Shown here: piece after piece, positions 27,252 through 35,990 of the stretch
Position numbering within the stretch: position 1 is the stretch's first letter
How the letters are laid out: each line of letters opens with the position of its first letter
NCBI GenBank assembly: GCA_905479495.1
Contig: CAJQMR010000002.1
Coordinates: 434,001-498,000 of the forward strand
Reading direction: 5' to 3'
Origin: an uncultured Anaerolineae bacterium
GTDB taxonomy: Bacteria; Chloroflexota; Anaerolineae; Promineifilales; Promineifilaceae
DNA length: 64,000 nucleotides
Notes under the pieces: generated by a model
What the model was told of the DNA's origin: nothing
The model's database searches: none
Seen by the model: only the letters and a program-made list of their open reading frames with translations
Made by a program: the position numbers and the translations under genes

Positions 27252-28442
27252 TTAGCTACGGCCGTTTTTCATCACATAGCTGGCGGCGGCTTCTCCCATC
27301 ACAGCGACACCATCAATCATGGCCCGTTCGTCAAAGGTGAACCGTGGGTGATGATGCGGGAAGTTAATCCCGGCTTCATCATTGCTGGCCCCAATAAAAA
27401 AGTAGCAGCCTGGTACCTCATCCAAAAAGAAGCCCATGTCTTCCGAAGCCATGGTGCGTTTATCGACGATGTTTTCAACCCCCATTACTTTGGTGGCGGC
27501 ATCGTAGACAACGGCCGTTGGCTCTGGCGCATTCACTACGGCCTGGACAATGGCGACTGTTTCCATGGTGGCGGTGCAGTTTAGCGCTTCCGCCATGCTG
27601 GTAGCCATTTCCAAAATGCGGCGATAAATCATGCGGTGTAAGTCGTTGTTGTAGCTGCGCACGGTGCCTTTGAGGATCGCCTTATCGGGGATGACGTTAA
27701 AGGTGGTGCCTGCCCAAAACTGACCAATCGACACCACCACGCTGTCCTGCGGATTGACATTGCGGCTAACGATGCTTTGCATAGCCGCCACAATGTGGGC
27801 CGCAGCCAAAACCGGGTCTATGGCCAAATGGGGTGCTGCTCCGTGCCCGCCCTTGCCCTGCACCGTTAGCGTAAACACGCTGGATGAAGACATGCAAGGC
27901 CCGTTCACCACGCGAACTTTACCGTACGGTTCCGGCGTCCACAGGTGCATCGCCAGAGCGACGTCTGGTTTGGGATTGTCCAAAACGCCGTCGGCAATCA
28001 TGGCGATGGCCCCGCCCAGACCTTCTTCGCCAGGCTGGAACACAAACTTGAGCGTGCCCGCTATATTTTCCTGATGCTGGGACATAATTTTAGCCAATCC
28101 CAGGCCCATGGCGGTGTGCCCATCGTGACCGCAGGCGTGCATCACCCCTTCATTTTTTGAGGCAAATGGCAAACCTGTTTCTTCCTGAATGGGGAGGGCG
28201 TCCATATCAAAGCGCAGGAGGATGGTTGGGCCAGACTGGGCCCCTTCCAGCAAACCAACAACGCCAGTTTGGCCAACGCCTGCCTGGACTTCAAATCCGT
28301 ATTCATTAAGCCGCTCGGCTACAATGCCAGCGGTTCTGGTTTCTTCAAAACCAAGTTCGGGGTGCTGATGGAAATCACGCCGGGTGGCGACAAGTTCATC
28401 AAAAATTGCTTCTGCTTCTTGTTTGAAATTTGGTGGGTTCAT
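27252..28442 (-). CDS. M20-family amidohydrolase (IAA-amino-acid hydrolase / carboxypeptidase type)
   Basis: 396 residues from MNPPNF. The family pattern runs through it: RRDFHQHPELGFEE, the metal-binding MHACGHDGHTAMGLGLA, the catalytic Glu in QPGEEGLGGA, the dimerisation-domain VQGKGGHGAAPHLAIDPV, and the last metal ligand in the FPHHHPRFTFDERA region. It hydrolyses N-acyl or N-aminoacyl amides with a two-metal centre; the exact substrate is unknown. The start is uncertain: an upstream ATG at 28475 lies 9 nt after TATAAT (28485-28490) and could head a leaderless mRNA, which would add eleven residues. Confidence 0.9.
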   Translation of the reverse strand: MNPPNFKQEAEAIFDELVATRRDFHQHPELGFEETRTAGIVAERLNEYGFEVQAGVGQTGVVGLLEGAQSGPTILLRFDMDALPIQEETGLPFASKNEGVMHACGHDGHTAMGLGLAKIMSQHQENIAGTLKFVFQPGEEGLGGAIAMIADGVLDNPKPDVALAMHLWTPEPYGKVRVVNGPCMSSSSVFTLTVQGKGGHGAAPHLAIDPVLAAAHIVAAMQSIVSRNVNPQDSVVVSIGQFWAGTTFNVIPDKAILKGTVRSYNNDLHRMIYRRILEMATSMAEALNCTATMETVAIVQAVVNAPEPTAVVYDAATKVMGVENIVDKRTMASEDMGFFLDEVPGCYFFIGASNDEAGINFPHHHPRFTFDERAMIDGVAVMGEAAASYVMKNGRS

Positions 28443-28667
28443 TATCTCACTGCTATTGAGAAGGTTAATATTCATTTGGAGAACATTATAACGATAAAAT
28501 CTTACCAAAAGAGTGGCGGATGCTGACTCTTTACGGGCTGTTCACAATGGTTTCACTCACCATTTACTTGGATACGGCCGTCTTCATTATATGTCAGCTT
28601 GGTACTAGGACGGCCTATTACACAAGTACTATAAATTGGTTTGCAGGTCTTAATTGGGACTTATGTT

Positions 28668-29426
28668 TTACGGATTTAGCGAATTGAGGAGGGTGAGGAT
28701 GGCAACGGCCGTTTGTGCCTGCTGCTCTTCACGACTAATCGTGGCTGAATTATCGCCAAGCTGCCTGCCATAATAGCCAAACTGGGCATGGTTGCCCCCT
28801 TCAATTTCTACCCAAACGGTTTGTTCCGGTAGAAATATCCGGTTGGCGTTCACTTCGGCCTGGCTGGCCAGACCATCTTCGGTGGCGTAAATTTTGGTCA
28901 CGGGAATCTGGGCGTGGGCCAGGCTAAAAGCGGCTTCCTTGGGATGGCTGGTGCCGATGAGAATGAGTCCGGCAAACGAATCCTCATGTTCGTGAATGGT
29001 GCGGGCGGCAATGGCTGCGCCGCGTGAATGGCCGCTGAGCACCCACTGCTGGATGCTGCTTTCTTCGGCTATGATTTCCTGGGTCGTTTGCCAGAGTTGC
29101 TCTTCGTGGCTGTTCAGCGGCGCAGTGCCCCAGGGCAGCTTAACAATGATGGTCAAGGTGCCTGCTTCAGCCAGGGTGCGGGCCAGGGGCGCATAAGCAG
29201 TGGGCTCCACCATCGCGCCAGGGTAAAAGAGCAGGCCGATGGCGGATTGGTTGTGGGCTGGCTGGAAGCGTATTTGTGTGTTGGATTCTGTGATGGTTAC
29301 GGCCGTATCCGAATCCATCACCCCCTCCGGCAAATTGCGCGCTTGAAACGACAACCAGAGCCAAAGCATAAAGAGCAGCCCGGCCGTAGGCCAAACAATG
29401 CGAACAATTTTACGAAAACGGGACAT
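28668..29426 (-). CDS. Membrane-anchored alpha/beta hydrolase
   Basis: 252 residues. An N-terminal helix (IVWPTAGLLFMLWLWLSF) anchors it. The alpha/beta-hydrolase fold has the nucleophile elbow G-H-S-R-G (VLSGHSRGAAIAA, about 133). The acid is likely in IYATEDGLAS, and the catalytic His in EIEGGNHAQFGYYG, a pattern of the PF12695-type hydrolases. The oxyanion region is LLFYPGAMVEPTAYAP. It is probably an extracytoplasmic esterase or lipase; the substrate is unknown. It ends 240 nt before the peptidase gene; that gap holds one ACGGCCGT and an 18-mer shared with 11136-11153. Confidence 0.88.
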   Translation of the reverse strand: MSRFRKIVRIVWPTAGLLFMLWLWLSFQARNLPEGVMDSDTAVTITESNTQIRFQPAHNQSAIGLLFYPGAMVEPTAYAPLARTLAEAGTLTIIVKLPWGTAPLNSHEEQLWQTTQEIIAEESSIQQWVLSGHSRGAAIAARTIHEHEDSFAGLILIGTSHPKEAAFSLAHAQIPVTKIYATEDGLASQAEVNANRIFLPEQTVWVEIEGGNHAQFGYYGRQLGDNSATISREEQQAQTAVAILTLLNSLNP

Positions 29427-29439
29427 GCTGCCTCCTGAA

Positions 29440-29478
29440 AAAGAAAAGCCCCTTCACCATTTTCAGGATTGAAGGGGC
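29440..29478 (-). terminator. Intrinsic terminator of the 34-residue membrane protein gene
   Basis: GCCCCTTCA (29448-29456) and TGAAGGGGC (29470-29478) form a 9-bp stem. On the minus strand it is followed by TTTTCTTTTTC. It lies 26 nt past the small gene and just before the hydrolase start. Confidence 0.8.
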
Positions 29479-29503
29479 GAAATCACCTGAAATACACCCT
29501 GGC

Positions 29504-29608
29504 TCAGAACAGATAAAATGCCAAAAAACCTGCCAACAGCAGAAGCAAAAATAATCCAGCCATGACTATCTGTCCGGTGGGTCCTAAACTTCTAAAATTG
29601 TGGAACAT
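29504..29608 (-). CDS. 34-residue single-pass membrane protein
   Basis: Starts at the ATG at 29608 with AAAGGA 8 nt upstream; an in-frame longer version to 29698 lacks a ribosome site. The sequence is a short polar head (MFHNFRSLGPTGQ) and one helix (IVMAGLFLLLLLAGFLAFYLF). It has its own ribosome site and its own intrinsic terminator, which argues that it is expressed. No family is recognised; such peptides often bind larger membrane complexes. Confidence 0.55.
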   Translation of the reverse strand: MFHNFRSLGPTGQIVMAGLFLLLLLAGFLAFYLF

Positions 29609-29880
29609 GCGCTTATCCTTTACTAGTGAATGACGGTGTTGATCTATACGGGGGTTGGGAACGGCCGTTGCACTTGCAGTTATCAAAAATCCATACATTC
29701 ATACAAAGGAACAAAGGCAGAAAGATACAAACGGTTGGCCCTTTGTCTCTTTGTTCCTTCGTCATAAAACAATTTCAACCAGAATCCACTAAATTCACTG
29801 CCTCAAACGCAGTCGATGTGATACGATCTGGAAATCAACTATTTATAATTCCGCGTCTCCAGATTAATAAGGAGTATACC

Positions 29881-31551
29881 ATGTCTGCGACGATGATTTT
29901 GTTGAACGGCCGTATCCACACCCTCAATCCACAGCAGCCCACAGCAACGGCCGTTGCCCTCCGTGACGGTAGAGTTTTGGCGGTGGGCAGCGATGATGAG
30001 ATCAAGCCGCTGCTTGGTTCTGGTGGCGAGCTGGTGGATTTAAACGGCCGTTGCCTCACCCCAGGCCTTATCGATGCCCACGTTCACTTTCAACATTTTG
30101 CCCTCAGCCTCCAGCGCGTCGATCTGCGCGGCACCACCACCCTCAACGAAGCCCTCCAGCGCATCGCCACTAAAATCTCCAATCTCCAATCTCCAATCTC
30201 CGACTTTTGGCTCCAGGGCCGAGGCTGGCGCGTCAACGACTGGGGCCAAACCAGCTTCCCCACCGCTGCCCACCTGGACGCTATTTCCAGCGACATTCCC
30301 ATCTGCCTGCGCGACCACTCTGGCCACGCCGCCTGGGTCAACAGCCGCGCCCTGCACCTGGCCAACATCGACGCCCAAACGGCCGATCCCCCCGGCGGCC
30401 AGATTCAACGCGATGAAAACGGCCGTCCCACCGGTATCCTTTTTGAAGATGCCATCGATCTGGTGGCGCGCCACATCCCCGAAACGACCACCAGCCAGAT
30501 CGCCGAAGCTATGCGTGAAGCACAGGCATACTGCTGGCGCGTGGGGTTGACGGGGATTCATGATTTTGACGGCCGTGCCTGCTTCGTCGCCCTGCAAAGC
30601 CTGCGGCAAAACGGCGAACTGGGGCTGCGCGTGGTCAAAAACGTGCCCGTCTACCGTCTGGAACACGCCATTGGTGTGGGGCTGCACAGCGGTTTTGGCG
30701 ACGACTGGCTGCGTATCGGCGGCGTGAAGATTTTTGCTGATGGCGCGCTGGGGCCACGCACAGCGTCTATGATTGCCCCGTATGAAGGCGAGCCAGACAA
30801 TTACGGCATTGTCGTTACTGACAAAGAGGAGATGCTGGAAAAAGCCAGCGCCGCCAGTGCCCACGGCCTCAGCGTAACCGTGCACGCCATTGGCGACAAG
30901 GCCAACCATGACGTGCTGGATGTGTTTGAGGCAGTGAGAAAGCAGGAGATTGGAGATCCGAGATTGGAGATTAAAAGCGATCAATCTCTAATCTCGCAAT
31001 CGCAGATTGCCAATCTCCAATCTCCGCTTCGCCACCGCATTGAGCACGTGCAAATCATCCATCCGGCCGATCAGCACCGCCTGGCACAATTAGGGGTGAT
31101 TGCTTCGATGCAGCCCATTCACGCGACGTCTGATATGGAAACGGCCGACCGCAACTGGGGCAGCCGCACCAAAGACAGCTACGCCTGGCGCACCATGCTC
31201 AACAATGGTGCCATCCTGGTTTTTGGCTCCGACGCTCCCATTGAGAAGATTGATCCGCTGCCTGGCATTCATGCGGCCGTAACGCGCCAACGCGCCGACG
31301 GCCGTCCCGGGCCAGATGGCTGGCACCCTGAACAAAAATTAACGATGGCCGAAACGATCCACGCTTTCACCACTGCCGCCGCCATTACCAGCGGCCAGGA
31401 AGCACGCCAGGGCAGCATTGCCCCTGGCAAATTGGCCGATTTCACTATTTTTGGTCGGGACATCTTTACTATTCCCCCAGATGAACTGTTGGACGTAGAA
31501 ATTAGCGGCACGATTGTGGGCGGTCAGTTCAAACACCGCACCTTTTCGTAG
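29881..31551 (+). CDS. Amidohydrolase family protein (YtcJ-like)
   Basis: 556 residues from the ATG at 29881 with AAGGAG upstream; the frame extends 85 codons further up without a ribosome site. Amidohydrolase_3 features: ILLNGRIHTLNP, the metal HxH in GLIDAHVHFQH, VHAIGDKANHDVLD, HRIEHVQIIHP and VFGSDAPIEKIDP, then the closing beta segment GSIAPGKLADFTIFGRDIF. It is a metal-dependent hydrolase of unknown substrate. Two stretches are dispersed repeat sequence read in frame: four tandem AATCTCC units at 30174-30201 (as NLQSPIS) and a longer one at 30940-31027. Both sit where loops are expected. Confidence 0.9.
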   Translation: MSATMILLNGRIHTLNPQQPTATAVALRDGRVLAVGSDDEIKPLLGSGGELVDLNGRCLTPGLIDAHVHFQHFALSLQRVDLRGTTTLNEALQRIATKISNLQSPISDFWLQGRGWRVNDWGQTSFPTAAHLDAISSDIPICLRDHSGHAAWVNSRALHLANIDAQTADPPGGQIQRDENGRPTGILFEDAIDLVARHIPETTTSQIAEAMREAQAYCWRVGLTGIHDFDGRACFVALQSLRQNGELGLRVVKNVPVYRLEHAIGVGLHSGFGDDWLRIGGVKIFADGALGPRTASMIAPYEGEPDNYGIVVTDKEEMLEKASAASAHGLSVTVHAIGDKANHDVLDVFEAVRKQEIGDPRLEIKSDQSLISQSQIANLQSPLRHRIEHVQIIHPADQHRLAQLGVIASMQPIHATSDMETADRNWGSRTKDSYAWRTMLNNGAILVFGSDAPIEKIDPLPGIHAAVTRQRADGRPGPDGWHPEQKLTMAETIHAFTTAAAITSGQEARQGSIAPGKLADFTIFGRDIFTIPPDELLDVEISGTIVGGQFKHRTFS

Positions 31552-31604
31552 CCGCGGATTCTTTCCGCGCAAAAACGGCGGAGTAAGAAACTGCGGCTAC
31601 TAGC

Positions 31605-31711
31605 CCTGTCATGCTGAGCAAAGCGAAGCATCCCTCTGAGCCTAACTTTTTGCAGACAATGCCCTCGGTTGGCGATCTTTAGAGGGATTCTTCCCTACGG
31701 TCAGAATGACA
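31605..31711. repeat. 107-bp MITE-like dispersed element with TGTCAT/ATGACA ends
   Basis: The left end is TGTCATGCTGAGCAAAGC and the right end GGTCAGAATGACA; inner segments CATCCCTCT and AGAGGGATTC are complementary. This composite, TGTCATxCTGAGC...AGGATTC...ATGACA, is a widespread short repeat type in Chloroflexota and other phyla. Just before it, GTAGCCGC (31548-31555) and GCGGCTAC (31591-31598) form another inverted repeat overlapping the stop codon of the amidohydrolase. Confidence 0.65.
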
Positions 31712-31722
31712 ATTGTTGGCGA

Positions 31723-34242
31723 TTACTGCACAACAATCGGCCCTAAAATGTAGCGGTCGCCATTCAAGTTGCCTTCGTTGTCTGAGCGATGTAGGCGACG
31801 GCCGCTGACCATTTCATAAAGACCCACTTCGATGTAGTAAGTGCCGGGGGGCAAATCTTCGGGGATGGGCAGACGGTAGGGATCGGTGTAATGTTGGCCG
31901 GGCAGCCATTTGGGAATCCACAAATGGGTCGGGGCGGAGCCACCCAGCGGCGTGTAATCCAAAAAGACGTAGGGCACGTTGTTGCCGTCGATGAGATGCA
32001 CGAAGACCGTGTAACTCTCCTCCGCTTTGGCCAGGCCTTCCCATTCCAACGTTACATTGACGATGTCGCCTGGCTGGACAGTGAGCATGGCTTCAGGCTG
32101 CCAAGGAGCTTCAGCGCGTTTGCCGTTGGCCCGTGCCTCGGCACCCACCAGGCCCACGCGCTGCCGGAAGTTGGCCAGCAGATGGTCGGTGGCGGGTGGA
32201 TTTACCTGGGCCGTTACACTCAACGTTCCCAGCGACAAATCGAGGGGGATTTCTTCGTTTTGGCTTAGGTTTTTTATGTTAAGTTGCAGTGGGTAGACAC
32301 CGCTGTCCAAATCGTGCGGCAGAGCAAAGTCAAAGCGCTCAATGATTACCTCGCCAGCCCACCAGCGCGGGGTAATGAGATGGCTGTCCGTGGTGAACTC
32401 GTAGCGCAAGTCGCCGACGTACAGTACGGGCACGTAATAATCCTCGGTAACGATGGGGGCGCGCAGGGCCAGGGTGAGCGGCACAAAATCGCCCGCCGTG
32501 ACGTGGTGTTGGGGCAAGTCGTAGGCCACGATTTCGATGGTGTCGGCAACGGCCGTAACCTCCGTCATTCTATCGGGCACTGTGGTGTCACCGGGTTCCA
32601 GCACTTGATAAAAGATGCCAGACGGCCGTAACCTAAAATCAGTCCCAGCCAATGGCCCAGGACGATAGTTGCTCAGGTAGACTGGACCCCCTGGCAAGTT
32701 CTCGATGATAGCTGTCAGCCATGGGTTTTCGGCTCCGGCAGCAACAAGTTGTGGGGTGACAATGTTGGGGTCAGGCCAGTTGTTGTTGACATAACGCTCA
32801 TACCAAAGCGGCGTCATGTGCTCCCAATCGCTCAGCAGCACCGCGCCCGATTCCTGCTCATCGGCCCAATGTTCCACCGCTTCAATCACTTCCTGACCCT
32901 CATTGTAATCCCGTAAAGAAACGCGCGAGAAATTTTGCCCCACCTGCCAAATCGGCCCCACGATGAAGAAAAAAGCTAACGCAAAGGCGCGGAGGTGCAA
33001 AGGGGAAATAAATCTGTGTGCATCTGTGTTTATCTGTGTCCCAATTTTTAATAACCACTGCAGGCCCAGCCCGGCAAACAACCCTACAATCAAAAACGGC
33101 CCAATTAGGTAGGCCATGCTGTCCTGTGCCCGCAGGCTGATGACAAAGGCGTAGGTACCGAGGAAGGTGAGGGTGTAGAGGATGACAGGGTGACCGGGTG
33201 ACAAGGTGATAAGGTGACTTCTCTTCACCTTGTCATAGATTGGGAAAAGCAGGCCCAAGATTGCCAACACAATAACTGGCCAGCTAAATTGTAGGCGCAG
33301 CAGGCTCCAGAAAACGACGGCGCGGTTCGGCTGGTCGGCCAGAGTGACATAGGGTAGGCTGTCGCTGAGGCCACGGGCCAGGACGTGGTCCAGGAAGCCG
33401 TTAAGCGTGTTCATCGTCGTGGGGCCAAAGCCAGGGTCCATCGGGCTGCGGATGGGGAAGTAGAGCCAGACGGACAGCCCCAGCAGGGCGAAGCCGACCA
33501 TTTTGAGGGCGGTGAGCCAGTTGTGCTTGATTAAACGGCGGAGATTGGAGATTAGAGATTGGAGATTTAGGTGTGTTTTCCCAGTCTCTAATCTCCAATC
33601 TCCAATCTCTTTTTGCCACCAAATGCTCAAAATAAACAACGCATACGCCGGAAAGCCAAAGATGGTGAGCGGATGGTGCGTGATGCCCAACCCGGCAGAA
33701 ACGCAGAAGGTATAGAGCCATTTGTTTGCTCTTGCGTTAGATGACCACCATTTGGTGAGAAAGTACAAGTTTGCGGCAAAGAAGGTGGCGGTGAGAATGT
33801 GGGGGTTGGCGTGGATGGCGTGTTGCCAATGGTTTACGGCCGTTCCCACCACCAGCGCCCCAAACAGACCTGTCAGGTTTGCAAAACCTGACAGGTCTCG
33901 TCCCAATATTTTAATGATGCCAAAGACAAACCACGCCCCCACCGAAGCGGAAACGGCCGCAAGCAAATGCATGCGCCAGGCCACTGTGCCAAACGGCACA
34001 ATCGTTTGGAACAATTTGCCTAACAGGGTGATGAATGCGTACCCCGGCGGATGAGCAATGCCCAGCAAGTTGGCCACAAAGGTGTACTCGCTGGGATCGC
34101 CCAGCACCGGTGACTGCGCCAGGGTGAGGATGTAGAGGATGGGTATGAGGAGAAGAGAGAGATTGGAGATTAGAGATTGGAGATTAGGACGCAATTTCCA
34201 ATCTCCAGTCTCCAATCTCCTATTTTTCGAGTAGTTGGTCAT
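31723..34242 (-). CDS. DUF2723-type polytopic membrane protein (protein O-mannosyl/glycosyltransferase-like)
   Basis: About 839 residues. After a short N-terminus the sequence DPSEYTFVANLLGIAHPPGYAFITLLGKLFQTIVPFGTVAWRMHLLAA is the DUF2723 signature: an acidic first loop and HPPGYP-like motif of GT-C glycosyltransferases. About ten to eleven helices follow to residue 420, then an extracytoplasmic beta-rich half. The gene is riddled with in-frame dispersed repeats: GAGATTG/GAGATTA heptads at 33535-33610 and 34155-34222 (the N-terminus itself), a 31-bp inverted repeat at 33867-33897, GTGACC-type repeats at 33181-33240, and CTGTGT and GCAAAGG types at 32978-33045. It overlaps the end of the GT4 gene by about 23 nt, so they are co-transcribed. 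Confidence 0.85.
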   Translation of the reverse strand: MTNYSKNRRLETGDWKLRPNLQSLISNLSLLLIPILYILTLAQSPVLGDPSEYTFVANLLGIAHPPGYAFITLLGKLFQTIVPFGTVAWRMHLLAAVSASVGAWFVFGIIKILGRDLSGFANLTGLFGALVVGTAVNHWQHAIHANPHILTATFFAANLYFLTKWWSSNARANKWLYTFCVSAGLGITHHPLTIFGFPAYALFILSIWWQKEIGDWRLETGKTHLNLQSLISNLRRLIKHNWLTALKMVGFALLGLSVWLYFPIRSPMDPGFGPTTMNTLNGFLDHVLARGLSDSLPYVTLADQPNRAVVFWSLLRLQFSWPVIVLAILGLLFPIYDKVKRSHLITLSPGHPVILYTLTFLGTYAFVISLRAQDSMAYLIGPFLIVGLFAGLGLQWLLKIGTQINTDAHRFISPLHLRAFALAFFFIVGPIWQVGQNFSRVSLRDYNEGQEVIEAVEHWADEQESGAVLLSDWEHMTPLWYERYVNNNWPDPNIVTPQLVAAGAENPWLTAIIENLPGGPVYLSNYRPGPLAGTDFRLRPSGIFYQVLEPGDTTVPDRMTEVTAVADTIEIVAYDLPQHHVTAGDFVPLTLALRAPIVTEDYYVPVLYVGDLRYEFTTDSHLITPRWWAGEVIIERFDFALPHDLDSGVYPLQLNIKNLSQNEEIPLDLSLGTLSVTAQVNPPATDHLLANFRQRVGLVGAEARANGKRAEAPWQPEAMLTVQPGDIVNVTLEWEGLAKAEESYTVFVHLIDGNNVPYVFLDYTPLGGSAPTHLWIPKWLPGQHYTDPYRLPIPEDLPPGTYYIEVGLYEMVSGRRLHRSDNEGNLNGDRYILGPIVVQ

Positions 34243-35344
34243 AAATCGCAATGGTTTCCCGCGCCGCGCGTGCCCAGCTAAATTTTTTCACTTGTTCCAG
34301 GCCAAGCTGCTGGCGGTGGCTGTATTCTTCTTTGTCGGTGAGCAGGCGGTGGAGAACGGCCGTCATCTCTTCCACATTCGTCGGGTCAAAATAAGCCGCT
34401 GCCTCGCCACCTACTTCTGGATGGCTGCTGGCATGGCTGGCAGCCACTACCTGTCCAGAGCCCATCTGCTCCAAAATGGGCAGGCCAAAGCCTTCGTACA
34501 AACTGGGCTGCACGCCCAGGGCGGCTCCGGCCAGCACCGCAGGCAAATCCTCATCGGGCACCCAACCTAACACCTGCACGGCATCTTGCAGCCCGTCGGC
34601 CTCAATTTTGGCGAAAAAATCGTCGTAGAGCCAACCCTTGCCCCCAGCCAGGACGAGGGAGAGGTTTGGGAAGAAAGAGCGGAGTGCTTTGAGGACATCG
34701 AGCAGGCGATTCAGGTTCTTTCGCGGCTCGATGGTGCTGAGGTGAACAAGGTACCGGTCGGGCAAACTGTATGTCTGTTTCACTTGGGTTACCCTGGCCG
34801 GGGACACAGGTCGAAAATGGGAAGCCGGTGCCTCGTGCACAACATGAATCTTAGCCGGGTCGATGCCGAACTGCGTGACGATGTCTTGCCGGGTTGCCTG
34901 CGAAACAGCCACGATGGCGTCGGCGCGGCGGCAGTAAAGCGGCATGGCCACATTCAGATACCAGTAGTTGAGCTTTTTGTGGTAGGCGGGAAAAAGCTGC
35001 GGAATCAGATCGTGGATGGTGAGTACCGTGGGCACACCGCGCAGGGGCAGCAGCAGATGTTCGGTGCTGTGGAACAGCTCGGCGTCAGGCACCAGCCGGT
35101 TGAAGCCGATGCGCCCCCATTGCCCCAGCAGCACGGCCATGCGCCACGGTTTGTAACCCCACTGCACCGATTTTTGCGGGATGTTGGGGGGGAGTGAAGA
35201 GGGGAAACGGCCGTCTTTCCCCCGGTTGTAAAAAAGGGCAAACCGCTCTGGCTGAGCTGCAATGAGCGCCTGGGCCAGATTTTCGCTGTAGCGTCCCAAA
35301 CCAGCCCTGGCGTGAACGGCCGCCGAAATATCCACATATATCAT
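34220..35344 (-). CDS. GT4-family glycosyltransferase
   Basis: 374 residues from MIYVDISAA; a longer start at 35371 adds a Pro-rich head. GT-B fold: N-terminal AGLGRYSENLAQAL, then the central YLVHLSTIEPRKNLNRLLDVLKAL of Glycos_transf_1. The retaining E-x7-E signature lies in SLYEGFGLPILEQMGSGQVVAASHASSHPEVGGEAA. It transfers a sugar from a nucleotide donor, probably for surface glycans, with the DUF2723 protein next in the operon. The ATG lies 7 nt after TACAAT (35352-35357) with no Shine-Dalgarno, another leaderless-type start. Confidence 0.92.
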   Translation of the reverse strand: MIYVDISAAVHARAGLGRYSENLAQALIAAQPERFALFYNRGKDGRFPSSLPPNIPQKSVQWGYKPWRMAVLLGQWGRIGFNRLVPDAELFHSTEHLLLPLRGVPTVLTIHDLIPQLFPAYHKKLNYWYLNVAMPLYCRRADAIVAVSQATRQDIVTQFGIDPAKIHVVHEAPASHFRPVSPARVTQVKQTYSLPDRYLVHLSTIEPRKNLNRLLDVLKALRSFFPNLSLVLAGGKGWLYDDFFAKIEADGLQDAVQVLGWVPDEDLPAVLAGAALGVQPSLYEGFGLPILEQMGSGQVVAASHASSHPEVGGEAAAYFDPTNVEEMTAVLHRLLTDKEEYSHRQQLGLEQVKKFSWARAARETIAIYDQLLEK

Positions 35345-35396
35345 GGGCGGGATTGTAGCAGGGGGGCGCATGTGTGTCTAAGCAGGAACGGCCGTT

Positions 35397-35418
35397 GGTC
35401 AAGATTGCAATCTTGACC
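35397..35418. repeat. 22-bp perfect palindrome (GGTCAAGATTG family)
   Basis: The arm GGTCAAGATTG is followed by its exact complement. It lies in the gap between the GT4 gene and the P-loop gene, next to an ACGGCCGT. A related palindrome (arms GGTCAAGTTT / AAACTTGACC) is at 50104-50125. Confidence 0.7.
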
Positions 35419-35554
35419 TACTAGGGGCAATGGCAGGAATGTAATACGGTTTTTTATGAGCGATTGGGAGCAAAATTGGTGGGAGAAACGATTCGGGATT
35501 GGGACGACTTTGAAACGACAGAGTTGTTTTATGGCTGGAGAGACTTATCTGGGT

Positions 35555-35929
35555 TTACAAATTGGCCAGGAAGTTGAAAACGGCCGTTTCCACCTCCACC
35601 ACACTCAAGCCACTTGTATCCAAATAAAAATCGCAGTTTTCGCGGGCGTGGCGCAGCTTGTGATGCTGCTCCGCCAGTCGCTGCGGGCCACCGTCGATGT
35701 GAGGGCGGCGCAGGCGAACGTTGGGGTAATCGACATCCAGATAAATCAATACATCGGGCTGGGTGAGGCGCTGCCACATGTTGGGGACGTAGGAATGTTC
35801 TTGGGCAGGGTGGCGTGCCTGGTAGCCAGCCGCTTTTAGCGCCTTTGTGAGCGTACTTTTGCCACAAGAGCAAGGGCCAACCACGGCAATACGTAATGTC
35901 TTACTGTTAACAGGGTCAGGATCAGGCAT
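35555..35929 (-). CDS. Small P-loop nucleotide-binding protein
   Basis: 124 residues. The Walker A motif GPCSCGKST (about 18-26) follows a beta strand LRIAVVG. The middle has QPDVLIYLDVDYPNVRLRR, typical of small kinases in which a Walker-B-like LDVD precedes a basic LID-like segment. The C-terminus FYLDTSGLSVVEVETAVFNFL resembles shikimate- or gluconate-kinase-like ends. The substrate is unknown. The start codon lies inside the perfect palindrome ATGTAAATTTACAT (35928-35941), a possible operator. Confidence 0.75.
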   Translation of the reverse strand: MPDPDPVNSKTLRIAVVGPCSCGKSTLTKALKAAGYQARHPAQEHSYVPNMWQRLTQPDVLIYLDVDYPNVRLRRPHIDGGPQRLAEQHHKLRHARENCDFYLDTSGLSVVEVETAVFNFLANL

Positions 35930-35941
35930 GTAAATTTACAT

Positions 35942-35990
35942 TAGGAGATTGGAGATTAGAGACTTCTCAATCTCCAATCTCTAATCTCCT
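35942..35990. repeat. GAGATTGGAGATTAG heptad repeat, inverted pair
   Basis: Units of GAGATTG/GAGATTA followed by their complement, giving a near-perfect hairpin between the PP2C gene and the P-loop gene. The same unit appears at about 30174, 30940, 33535, 34155, 37470 and 63495. Confidence 0.75.

Noticed and set aside
30040..30984. 314-residue minus frame opposite the amidohydrolase
   Set aside because: No motif; the plus strand has metal-ligand motifs and AAGGAG.
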